DNA from: Ceraceosorus guamensis | Lineage: Eukaryota > Basidiomycota > Exobasidiomycetes > Ceraceosorales > Ceraceosoraceae | DNA length: 64,000 nt | NCBI RefSeq assembly: GCF_003144195.1 | Contig: NW_020290073.1 | Location: 1-64,000, forward strand | Direction: 5' to 3' | Shown: positions 1 through 8,953 of the stretch, piece after piece | Numbering within the stretch: the first letter of the stretch is position 1 | How the letters are laid out: every line of letters begins with the position of its first letter | Translations under genes and position numbers: made by a program | Notes under the pieces: generated by a model | Seen by the model: the letters and a program-made list of their open reading frames with translations, nothing else | Databases searched by the model: none | Told to the model about the DNA's origin: nothing

Positions 1-60
1 CCCCTTCCCCTTCCCCTTCCCCTTCCCCTTCCCCTTCCCCCTTCACCCCTCTTCAGACGC
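1..60 (+). repeat. CCCCTT hexamer tract before the first gene
   Basis: About seven copies of CCCCTT run to the left edge and are followed by ctcttcag, 5 bases before the ATG at 62. A long pyrimidine run ending in CAG has the look of a 3' splice site, so the tract could be the polypyrimidine tract of a 5'-UTR intron, or simply a CT-rich core promoter. The window edge prevents a choice. Confidence 0.6.
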
Positions 61-61
61 C

Positions 62-373
62 ATGTCGAGCAGCAGCAAAAGCAAAACGAAGCACCCCAAA
101 TCGGGCTTTGGCGCTGATGCTGCTCCATTCGTCTCCGCTTCCGACGCCTTCATCGACGCTTTCAGATCTTACCGCATACAAGCGGGCGACGATGCATCTT
201 TATTGCCCAATCCTTTGGCATCCTCTTCACGAGCAGGAGCAGGAGCGCGAGCACGAGATGGAGCACGATATGTAGCACGAGATGGAGCACGAGATGGAGC
301 TGCAGCTTTAGGCGAGAGCGGAGCAGGAGGAGATGCACCAGCCGGCGGCTTCTTGCTGGATGAGGTGGAGCAA

Positions 374-426
<53 letters not shown>

Positions 427-2215
427 AGTTGCAGCGGCGGCGGGTGGATTCTTGGTTGAAGATGACACCTCGTACGTCTCTGATTCCGACGTTGCTCATC
501 TCTCCGCGCGCAGCTTCATACCCAAGGCATCGGAGTGGCAAGATGGAGAGGCGGATGCAGGTGCGGGTGCGGGTGCGGGTGCGGGTGCGGGTGCGGGTGC
601 TCGCATTCCAGTCAGCGCCAGCGCGATAGCATCTGTACCCCCGCCCGTCTACCTGCCGCTATCCTATATTCCTCAAGCCCTAGCCACTCTAGGCCTGTCG
701 CATTCGGATCGTCAAGTGTTGCATCTGTTTGAACAGACGGCTCAGCGCGCGCTGCCTGCTTCTGCGACGACAAGGAGGAGAAGAGGAGAGGCGATGCGGG
801 TGGTGGAGGAGGAAAAGGTGGTGCATAGGGATCAATTCGAGCAGGTTGTCAGTGTGCTTTTAGAGCAGGCACGGGAGCGGGAGCGATCTGAAGGAGAAGA
901 TCAGGAGGGTGAAGAGGAGGAGGAGGAGGAGGAGGAGGAGGAGGAGGAGGAGGAGGACGCGTTGCAAGACTCGAGCAGAAGGCGTCGTAGACGATTGCCC
1001 GCGGCACCCATCGCTGAGCATCACGCCGCAGAGCAGTCAACCTCCAAACGACGACGTCGAAACGAGATCAAGTCGGCAGCAGAAAGCTCAAGAATTGCGT
1101 CGGATGCGGAGGTGGAGGAGGTGCGGCAGCCTGTTGCAGAGTCGGCGTCTTTCTCTGCAGCAGCAGCAGCAGCAAGACCTAGCAGGAGAGCGAGACCTTC
1201 TCGTTTGGCCATGTACGAAGCGCAAGCTTCTTCAGGCTCTGATGAATCGGACGGCGAGAGGTACGAGCAGAGCGAAGAGGAGGAGGAGCAGGAGGATCAG
1301 CAAGAAGAGGGGAGCGACGACGAGTCTTTTGCGGGGGAGAAGCGCGGTCGACGGCCAGGCAAAAGGATGGAGGATGGTGCTAAGAGCAGAGCGGGTGGAG
1401 GGAGCGGTGCGAATGGCAAGGGCAAGGGCAAGGCGGCAAGACCAGGCACGCAGCAGCAGCAGCAGCAGCAACACGACGGAGATGCGCAAAAAAGTGCAGA
1501 GGAGGAGCTGATGCTGAATGAAGATCAGAGGGAATTCGTATCGGCTGCCTGGGAACTCTTGGTGCAGAGGTTGCCCAACGCGACGACGACAAGGAGGCAA
1601 TCGTCGTCTCGTGGGACAAGAGACGTGCGCATCAATGTCGAGCAGCTCGGGTCCATCATCAAGGGTTTGGGAGAAAAGATGGGCGAAACAGAGGTGAGCT
1701 GTTGCGCGCTGGGGCTCGCACAAGGCCCACTCATCTTCAACGCGCGCGCGCGCGGGGGGGTGGCGTTTGTCCCTTGCCCCATCATGATGGCATGTATAGG
1801 CGAAATGAATTTCGGGCGCGCGCAGCAAGTTCCAGACGCCGATGCAGTTCATCTGATGTGACCCGGAGAGCGCCCGCATCTAACCCCCTCTCCCCTTCTT
1901 GCCTTTTACATTTCTCCATCCCCATCGCGCGCACACACACACGCACACACACAACACACAGATCGAAGAGATGATCTCTGAAGGCTCGCTATTGTGGGCT
2001 TCGTGCACCGGTCATGCGCGACCCAAGACGAACAGCGAGGGTAGGGACAGCGTAGGCATAGACGAGTGAGTTGTGCAAGACTTGCTCCACGCCTCTGCAT
2101 CTGCGCTTTGGCTGCGCATCAGTCAGACCATCTCGCACGCTGACTGACCTGCCCACATGCCCACTCTTGGCGCGCCAGATTCGCGGGTATACTGCTCAAG
2201 GCTCGCGTGATATGA
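62..2215 (+). CDS. Uncharacterised acidic protein with C-terminal EF-hand-like (calmodulin-fold) segment
   Basis: I do not recognise a named orthologue. The model has three exons (62-1693, 1962-2065, 2179-2215), about 590 residues; donors are GTGAGC and GTGAGT, acceptors ACACAG and GCCAG. The two small 3' exons complete a calmodulin/centrin-like end: exon 1 closes with LGSIIKGLGEKMGETE, exon 2 opens with IEEMISEG, and exon 2/3 gives VGIDEFAGILL, matching the helix-loop-helix spacing of an EF-hand pair with a degenerate loop. A second candidate helix pair lies near residues 200-275 (YIPQALATLGLSHSDRQVL, then RDQFEQVVSVLLEQ). The rest is low complexity: EQ, AG, poly-E and poly-Q tracts and basic patches such as SRRRRRRL, suggesting a nuclear protein. 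It converges on RPC53, with stop codons about 150 bases apart. A Rad33-like calmodulin-fold repair factor is one possibility, not shown. Confidence 0.6.
368..428 (+). repeat. Coding (GAGCAG)n microsatellite
   Basis: About ten GAGCAG units, in frame, encode an alternating Glu-Gln run. The hexamer keeps the frame, so length changes alter only the protein tract. Confidence 0.9.
559..601 (+). repeat. Coding (GGTGCG)n microsatellite
   Basis: Tandem GGTGCG units in frame encode an alternating Gly-Ala run in the same protein. Confidence 0.9.
911..957 (+). repeat. Coding (GAG)n microsatellite
   Basis: An almost pure GAG run encodes a poly-glutamate tract of about 15 residues. Confidence 0.9.
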
Positions 2216-2362
2216 ATCGAGAAATGGCATGGCATTGCAAAGCCGGAGCGGGATGCCGATTTCGCGAGGCGTTGTCGACCGACCGCGCAAATCTTGTGAT
2301 CGCATTGGTCCTCGCTGCTCGCTGCGGGTTTGGTCGCTCTCTCGCTCGCTCGCTCGCTCGCG

Positions 2363-4725
2363 CTAGTCCCGATCCTCCAGCTCCTGCTCTTCCTTGGCCC
2401 GCCTATCCTCCTCCTCGGCCAACGACACATCCTTCAGCATGCTCTCCAATTCCGGCGTAACGACGAATTTGCGATGCAGCTCGCCCAGCGTCACTGCGCT
2501 CTCCTTGGCCGCATCCAGCACCATGACGTGCTGCAAAAAGGTGCTCTGACTTCCTCCCGTCACCTCCATCACCACCTTTCCATACCTGAACATGACGCGT
2601 CCATCCTTGTACACATCCAACTTTCCCGCTTGTCCCTCGACCATTCCCCTTCCATTGCCCACTCCATTCACCCGCCTGCCTTTAGCCTCCTCAGAATCGC
2701 CATTCAGTCCGTTCGACGTGCTGCTGCCGCCGCCCTTTTCCTTTTTGATCTCCTTGTCCCCTCCATCCGCAAAAGAGACTGCTCGCTTCGTCTTGCTCGC
2801 ATTGCTCGCGTTCGCGCTCAAAGGACCGTGCGTCGTCGCGCCGCTCGTCTCCTCGTCCGCGCCCGCGCCCGCGCCCGAAGCAGGCACAAAGGCTGGCAAG
2901 AGGGTAGGGAATTGAAACAGGTACAGACGATTTTCGGGACCCTGTATCATTTGGGCGGGGGCAAATAGAGTCACGAAATCGTGCCAAAGGATCAGCTCAA
3001 CGGCACGCAGCGTCTGAAAAATGCCCCCGACTGGCGATGAAACGCCTTTGAAATCCGCGCGCTGCTCGCGCTGCTCGCACCCTTGCTCCCACTCACATCG
3101 CCTTGGTTCATATCGTCCAGAGGCAAGAAATCGTCTAGCAGATCGTCTGGAGTCTCTTCGTCCTCGCTGGCGCTGAGATCCAGAGCATTAGCAGCCGCCG
3201 TCTCGTCCTCCTCCTCCTCCTCCTCCACACGCGCCGAATCTTCCGCGGCAGCCTTGGCCGCCTCCGCCTCTTCATCTGCAGGGTCAGGTTTGATGCCGAG
3301 GGATACGCCAGATGCTGGAGTAGACGTGCCGCTACCCATCCCCTCATCTCCGCCCGCGCCTGCCGCTCCCTTGACATTCTTGCTCCCCATGCCGTCGCTG
3401 GTCTTTGACTCGTCCGCTTTCTCCCGCTTAGCCTTCTCCTCCCTCTTCTTGGCCAACCTCTTTGCCCTCTCTTCCTTTTCCTTCATCCTGGGTAGCGCTC
3501 TAGGTGCCGAAGAGTCCAACGAGTGAACCTCGTCCATATCTATGATCTCCACTCCTCCATCCTCGGCATCGCTATACTCTTCCCTATCCTTGAGCTGGTC
3601 CGGATCTCTGTACCTTTGAGACCCCTCCGATTTCAATCCTTGGCCCGGCGCAGTTCCGCTCGAGCCTGCTCCCGCTCCAAACGAATAACCGCTGGAAACC
3701 GGACGTCGGTTGGATGATGATCTGCCGATCGCGCCCGTGCCCAGTGCAAAAGGCCCAGTGGCTACCATTTCGGGAGGAACGAAGCGAGGTGCCCCTCCGC
3801 CAGGTCCGCCTCGCCCTCTTCCGCGACCACCACCAGCTCCTCCTCCCCCTCCTCCCCCTACTCCTCGACCCGAGGCGTACCCTGTTCCTCCTCGTCCTCG
3901 TCCTCGACCGAATGGAGGCCCTCCAGTACCCGAGCCGGACGAAGAAGCTTCCTGCAAAGGCGAACACCGGAAGTATTTGTTTTCAGCGCACACGGAAACA
4001 CACGCGGCTCAACGGCACAGCGAGCACATTCAGACCCACTTGTTTCACCACGGGTCTACAGCGAGAAGTGCAAGCCGGTTCGCGGGTGGGAGGGAGAGGC
4101 AAAAAACGCTTGGTCAGTGCCATGCACCTCGCTGGTGGTGCTTCACGACTTGTCTGCGCATGCATCCTCACTCTGGGGCAGGTTTTCGCCTGACTGGCAT
4201 GACTGGTTTAAAGATCATCTTTTGTCCCGACGGTGTGGGTCTCGCGCCGCCGCCGCTGCTGCTGCTGCTGGGAGCGCCGCCAAAGTTTCTAGGGAGAGGG
4301 ACCATGCTGGCTGTGGTTGAACGAGACTGGCTAGGTGCAGGTGAGGGTGAGGGTGCAATCGTTGCGCCTGATGATGCGCTGGCGTTGGGCGCGAGAGCGG
4401 TGGTGGTGGAAGAAGAAGCGGCGCGAGGATTTGAGAGGGAGATTGCTGATGCTGATGCTGATGCTGATGCTGATGCTGATGCTGATGCTGGATGTGGACT
4501 GGAAAAGGCGGGTGAAGCGGTGCGCGCATCGCTGTCGGCGTGAATGTTGATGTTGATGGCGGGAGTGGATGCAGGCGCTGCGCTGCTGGAGATCAGCTGA
4601 TCGACTTGCGCTTGAGAAGACGAGGAGGGCGGCGGCGGCGGCGGCGGCGGAGGAGGAGCATCTTGGCTTGCTGCAGCTGGAGCTGGAACTGCTCGACGAC
4701 TACGTCGAGGTGGAGGAGGTGGCAT
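2363..4725 (-). CDS. RPC53: DNA-directed RNA polymerase III subunit RPC4 (C53/POLR3D family)
   Basis: This is a subunit of nuclear RNA polymerase III which, with C37, acts in termination and reinitiation on tRNA and 5S genes. Exons on the minus strand are 4172-4725, 4040-4055, 3097-3951 and 2363-2941; about 667 residues. The N-terminal exon is Pro/Ser/Ala-rich and ends in the family motif KMIFKPVMPVRRKPAPE. A 16-nt microexon then adds PVVKQ. The third exon holds RGRGRG repeats and a Lys/Glu-rich coiled segment. The last exon carries the conserved C-terminal core: GPENRLYLFQFP, GKLDVYKDGRVMFRYGKVV and a helix ending TPELESML. The start is the ATG at 4725, just before a Pro run, because the open frame upstream has no family similarity. 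It is longer than yeast C53 (about 420 residues) because of low-complexity insertions. It is divergent from DOHH. Confidence 0.88.
4040..4055 (-). other. RPC53: 16-nt microexon of RPC53
   Basis: Between the exon ending CCCCAGA|GTGAGG and the exon starting TTTGCAG|GAAGC the reading phase does not match if they are joined directly. The stretch CTGTAG|ACCCGTGGTGAAACAA|GTGGGT supplies a 16-nt exon that restores the phase and reads PEPVVKQEA, as expected for RPC4 proteins. Flanking introns are 116 and 88 nt. Confidence 0.7.
4447..4490 (+). repeat. Coding (GATGCT)n microsatellite in RPC53 exon 1
   Basis: Seven GATGCT units; on the coding (minus) strand they read as an alternating Ser-Ala run in the N-terminal tail of RPC53. 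Confidence 0.9.
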
Positions 4726-5026
4726 GCTGGGTGGCTGTCTCTGCGTGAGTGGTCTGGGATGCAACGCCAGAAGGGGGGCAAGGTGGGGAGAGAAGGAAGG
4801 GAAAGGGACGCCGTCGTTGCAACTACTTTCCACCTCTGCTGCTGTGTAGCGTGAGTGCGAATGGATCGTGAATGTGAATGTCGATGCATGAAGGGCATGA
4901 AGCTGTATGCTTTGTGACTCGTGACTTTTAGGCGATGCGCGCAAATCAAGAATCGTGAATCCATGGCCGCCTGCTGCATGCATGCATGCGTGAGCGCAGC
5001 GCTTCAAAACAGCGCGCGCGGCCGTT

Positions 5027-5088
5027 GTGACTGGCTCTCTCGCGCGAGATGAATGCGATCTTTCGCGGTGAATGAGCGCGATTAGAAT
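5027..5088 (+). repeat. Left copy of a diverged 62-bp direct repeat
   Basis: Starts gtgactggctctctcgcgcg and ends gagcgcgattagaat. It matches 5483-5543 with a few substitutions and one or two indels. The pair encloses the SINE-like element. Confidence 0.85.
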
Positions 5089-5482
5089 ATTGCTCATTTT
5101 TTGTTTTTATTTTGTTTTAGGGTCTTCCAGGTGAATTTGTGACCAACCCCACCTAGCATGCTGTTCCAAGGCCACAATCACCTGTACTGCTCGATACGAG
5201 GAAGGCGGGAATTTTCTCCCGTACGCGTTGGGATTTGCGGGGGGTGCCGACCTGAGCCACATGAAGCAGTCCTTGGGCTATGCTAGGTGGCACAATCCAC
5301 CACCATGCGCATCCGCTGGGAATTGAACCCAGGGTGGCCACCAAATGGATGTATGTGCATGGTGAGGGGCCATCAGGTGCAGAATTGTAACACAACCCTT
5401 TACCCGCGGCGCCACTGAGCCGTTCAGAGCATACGATACGATACGTTGGGGACCCGTACATACATCAAGAACGCGTGCCTTA
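5089..5482 (-). mobile_element. SINE-like retroposon with tRNA-derived Pol III promoter
   Basis: Read on the minus strand, the insert has a tRNA-like head near 5424-5410 containing CGGCTCAGTGG (A-box consensus TRGCNNAGTGG) and, about 83 nt downstream, CTGGGTTCAATTCCCAG (5313-5329), a perfect T-arm stem-loop holding a B-box (GGTTCAATTCC). The head does not fold into a complete tRNA because the acceptor strands do not pair. A body of about 200 bp follows and ends in an A-rich tail (AAAACAAAATAAAAACAAAAAA, 5096-5118). This order of A-box, B-box, unrelated body and A-rich tail is that of tRNA-derived SINEs mobilised by LINE machinery. No open frame of note. The element lies in the RPC53-DOHH divergent promoter region. 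The family is not recognised. Confidence 0.5.
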
Positions 5483-5543
5483 GTGACTGCTCTCTCGCGC
5501 GAGAAGAATGCCGATTTTTTCGGTGAATGAGCGCGATTAGAAT
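5483..5543 (+). repeat. Right copy of the diverged 62-bp direct repeat
   Basis: Counterpart of 5027-5088, ending with the same gagcgcgattagaat. It is either an unusually long, old target-site duplication or a tandem duplication into which the element inserted. Confidence 0.85.
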
Positions 5544-5576
5544 CAGCAATCACGAATCAGAATCAAAAGAATGACT

Positions 5577-5579
5577 TGC

Positions 5580-5614
<35 letters not shown>
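5577..5614 (+). repeat. (GCGT)n microsatellite upstream of DOHH
   Basis: About nine GCGT tetramers, 170 bp upstream of the DOHH start codon. Confidence 0.9.
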
Positions 5615-5782
5615 TCATCGAGGAAATTTGAATTTGAATTTCTTGGGTTGCAAGTCGATCAAATCATCCTCACGTACACTCGACACTCGACTCCCCCTCA
5701 CGCACACACACGCACCATCACTCATCCGATCGCATTCCGTCGCGATCACATTCCCTTCGCACACTCACAAGCGAAAGAGACC

Positions 5783-7283
5783 ATGAAAGGCGCGCCTTCC
5801 ATCTCTTCTCTGCGGAGCACCCTGCTCAACTCATCCTCCACCAACCCGCTAGACGCGCGTTTTCGCGCTCTATTCACTCTCAAAGGTCTCGCCTGCTCCT
5901 CCTCCATCTCCACCTCCGACAAGAGCTCCATCCTGGAAGCTATCGGTGCAGCATTCTCCGACGATAGTGCGCTGCTCAAGCACGAAGTGGCGTATGTGCT
6001 GGGTCAGATTCAAGATGAGCAGGCCATCGCCGTGCTGATCAGCGTGCTGCAGCAGCAGGAGGAACATGCCATGGTCAGACACGAAGCGGCAGAAGCGCTT
6101 GGCGCCATCGGACATCCCAAAGCTTTGCCTGTTCTCAGGACTTATCTGCAAGACGGAGATGTGAGCGTGAGGGAGACGTGCGATTTGGCTATTCGCAAGA
6201 TCGAGTGGGATCAGTCGGTGGAGGGGAGGGAAGATGCGAAGAAGAGGGCCAAGGAGGGCAAGACTGCGTGAGTGAGGGGCTCTTGTCTGTGATGTGGTGC
6301 GACATGCGGCAGCGACGTCGTGGATGCGACATGATTGTAATTTTGCAAGACAGGCTGACCGACCCGCCCCTCTTCATGCTTCCCCACCCGCGCCGCCGGC
6401 AGATCTTTCGCGCCCATCGACCCCGCTCCCGCCCTGTCCTCCTCCCAGTCCCTCTCAGCAACAATCTCCGCTTCCCGCGCCGTCTTGACCGACTCTCAAG
6501 CTCAGCTTTTTCAACGCTACAGGGCCATGTTCGCCCTGCGAGACGCTGTGCACGCATCGAGAAAGGAAGCGGATGAAAAGGGTCTTTCGAGAGAGGAGAG
6601 AGCCACGCACGAGGAGCTTGCAAAGAAGGCAATCTTGGCGCTGGCTGATGGATTGGAGGATCAGAGCGCCTTGTTCAGGTCAGTGTCAATCGCGAGGAGG
6701 TGCCCTGCCCTCCTCCCTCCTCGCAGATGCTCCCTCAACACGCTCCGCGATGCCAACCAAAAGAAATGAGCTGACTTGCGACCCCCCCCCCCCCCCCCCC
6801 CCCCCCTCGCATTCCGCTTCTCCGGCGCTCTTCAACCAGACACGAAATCTGCTTCGTCTTTGGCGAATTGGCTCACCCAGCAAGCGTGCCCAGCATGCTT
6901 CGCGTGCTCTCCGATACCTCGGAGCACGAAATGGTGCGACACGAAGCTGCAGAGGCGTTGGGCGCTGTGGCCGAAGATGCATCGGAAGAGGGAGAGGGAG
7001 GAGATGATGAGGAGGAGGGAGAAGCTGCTGCTGCTGCTGGGAAGTGTTTGAAGAGCGTGCTTGGCGAATTGCGTAGATGGGCAGAGGATGAGGAGGCGCC
7101 TAGAGTGGTCAGGGAGAGCTGTGTGGTCGCGCTGGATGAGCTCAAGTGTGAGTTTTTTTCGTTTTGTCTCTTTGTTCTTTTCTGGCTGCTCGTGATGCGA
7201 GTTATAGTGCAGCCTCGCCTACGAGAAGAGGAAAAGGAGGCGTATGCTCGCCCCAGGGGGTCCCCAAAGAGGCACACGCCTGC

Positions 7284-7323
<40 letters not shown>

Positions 7324-7414
7324 TTCCCCTACTCTTCGTTGCTGATCTAGCACACATTTTGCGGTCTTTCCAGATAACAACGATCCGACTCAATTTCAAC
7401 GGGTGGAGGCATAA
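5783..7414 (+). CDS. LIA1: Deoxyhypusine hydroxylase
   Basis: This enzyme hydroxylates deoxyhypusine on translation factor eIF5A to form hypusine, using a di-iron centre held by HEAT repeats. Exons are 5783-6267, 6403-6678, 6840-7147 and 7374-7414; about 369 residues. All four His-Glu metal sites are visible: LLKHEVAYVLGQ and MVRHEAAEALGAIG in the N-terminal half, and LFRHEICFVFGEL and MVRHEAAEALGAV in the C-terminal half. The first of the C-terminal pair is completed only by splicing exon 2 to exon 3. A second-half repeat motif, FQRYRAMFALRD, also fits the family. Exon 4 adds the short C-terminus YNNDPTQFQRVEA. An acidic, Ala-rich insertion of about 25 residues follows the last HE site. Intron 2 holds a C25 run and intron 3 an 18-unit CT repeat. 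It converges on the acetyltransferase gene. Confidence 0.93.
6782..6806 (+). repeat. C25 homopolymer in DOHH intron 2
   Basis: An uninterrupted run of 25 C on the sense strand, 33 bases upstream of the CCAG acceptor. Confidence 0.95.
7286..7321 (+). repeat. (CT)18 microsatellite in DOHH intron 3
   Basis: A 36-nt CT repeat on the sense strand of the third intron, 52 bases before the TTTCCAG acceptor. Confidence 0.95.
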
Positions 7415-7672
7415 GAGAGCGTGCCGACGAGCCACATGCCTGCCCCTCCGTCATCTGCCGTTCCCGTCGTATAGATTGCGTCACGTCACTCCGCTACTCG
7501 CCCTCATGAGCGCGCTCTGCTTCCTTTGCCCTCGTCACCCAACCGCAGTCCCGCTCGCAGCTATCAAAGGCAGGAAATCATATTTTTCGATCTTGCGCTC
7601 TACTGTGCGCGCCCCACGGCAGACATCTATGATTGCGGTCTCGCTGTCGAGTGGTGGTGCAGCTACGCAAGT
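7415..7672. other. Convergent 3' spacer between DOHH and the O-acetyltransferase
   Basis: 258 bp shared by the 3' ends of two convergent genes. I see no gene or repeat in it. Confidence 0.6.
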
Positions 7673-7921
7673 TCAGATCTCCTTTTCCTTCTTGGCAGCA
7701 TCATCGCCAGCACTAGCAGCGGCCTTTTCTGCCCACCCCCAATTGGCCTTTTGGTTGACATCCCCCCTCTCTTGTTCCGAGAGCGTTCTGAGCACTTTTG
7801 CCGGGCTTCCCAGTGCGATGGACCAATCGGGAATGGATTTGGTCACTGTGCTTCCTGCGCCTATGGTGCAGCCTCGGCCGATGGTGACGCCCGCCATGAT
7901 CGTCACATTTCCTCCGCTGGA

Positions 7922-8011
<90 letters not shown>

Positions 8012-8953
8012 GTGAGCAACGACAAGAGTTGGCAAAGGAGGTTAGCTCACGGGGCGGCAAATAAACGCACATCCAACTGTCTCGACCGATCTCGATGGGC
8101 AATGCTCTTTCCAGACCTGCCAGCCTTTCCGGCACCGAGGTGGTGTGCGTGCCGGCGTACAGATGCACGCTTTCGACGTTGCGCGAGGTTGAAGCGGGGT
8201 CGACGTGAGACGCGGATAGCCAATGCACGATCGACATGTCTCGCTCTGCCCCTCCCACTCACTTTGGACCGAACAGCACTCCATCGCCTATGATGACCTC
8301 TGCGCAATCCAGAATCGTCGTATTGAAGCTGCCAGCAGGCCAACGCGAGGGGGTCCGTCGAGCAAGGTGAGCCCCAAAGTCGGCTCCCTCGTGGACATGG
8401 GGCGCATTGCAGGGAGCAGCTAGCTGCTTCCCACTCGTACGTCGGGGTGACTCACTTGCAGTAAAAGTTGCCTTGAAGCTTGATATTCGTTCCATAATCG
8501 CTGGATGCGGTGCGCACACGCGCGGGCATAAAGGTTGGAGCAAGGGGAATCGGCCGTGGCCGCTGTCAGTCAAACAACTCTGCGCGCGTGTATGCTACGA
8601 ATGCCGGAGCTTCATACTCTCGGAGGGCGAACTCACCACCAAAAGGGCGGCTCGACGTAAACATTGCTAGCCATTTGCTCTTCCTGCACTCCCAAGATCT
8701 GCGCAAACAGTTGCCTCCTCTCCGTCGTCATGGCGGGGTTGCCATCCTGCTCATCCCTGCCTTCGCTCGAGTTGAACGTTCTGAAGAGCTTGCGCACGCG
8801 ATAGATGGCTTTGCGCAAATCGGCATCCGAGGGATCGTAGGGCAAGCCGGCTAGCATCTTTTGCTTTTCCGATAGCGTGGATAGCGTAGAGGCGTACTTG
8901 GCATCGGCCGCTGCGTAGCGCTGCTCGGGAGGAATGTGGAGCGGTGCGGACAT
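7673..8953 (-). CDS. Maltose/galactoside-type O-acetyltransferase (left-handed beta-helix, LacA/NodL family)
   Basis: Transfers an acetyl group from acetyl-CoA to a sugar or related hydroxyl; the substrate is unknown. Five exons on the minus strand (8637-8953, 8456-8500, 8263-8328, 8071-8169, 7673-7916) give about 256 residues. The N-terminal Mac domain shows EKQKMLAGLPYDPSDADL. The junctions rebuild family motifs: EPPFWCDYGTNI across intron 1, GPNVHLYAGTHTTSVPE across intron 3 (with the active-site His), and DSWIGGNVTIMAGVTIG across intron 4. The hexapeptide-repeat region then ends with TKSIPDWSIALGSPAKVLR. The start at 8953 follows the Mac-domain phase. A Lys/Ala-rich C-terminal tail follows. 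Intron 4 contains a 40-unit dinucleotide repeat, and its donor is GTGCGT. The presence of a Mac domain argues against a plain serine acetyltransferase. Confidence 0.9.
7931..8010 (+). repeat. (GA)40 microsatellite in acetyltransferase intron 4
   Basis: Eighty bases of perfect GA repeat, preceded by a short TG run. On the transcribed (minus) strand it is (TC)n and lies 15 bases upstream of the ATCCAG acceptor, where the polypyrimidine tract is expected. Confidence 0.95.

Noticed and set aside
1-48. Telomere-like CCCCTT repeat at the window edge
   Set aside because: The unit is CCCCTT, not a known fungal telomere unit such as CCCTAA, it is short, and a conserved-style gene starts straight after it.
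5310-5425. A functional tRNA gene with intron on the minus strand
   Set aside because: The T-arm and B-box are perfect, but the acceptor strands do not pair and the D-arm and anticodon arm cannot be drawn; better explained as a tRNA-derived SINE head.
7673-8035. Long Ser-Leu or Glu-Arg repeat proteins read across the GA/CT tracts
   Set aside because: These come from translating the intronic (GA)40 and (CT)18 repeats; the real exons lie on either side with good splice sites.
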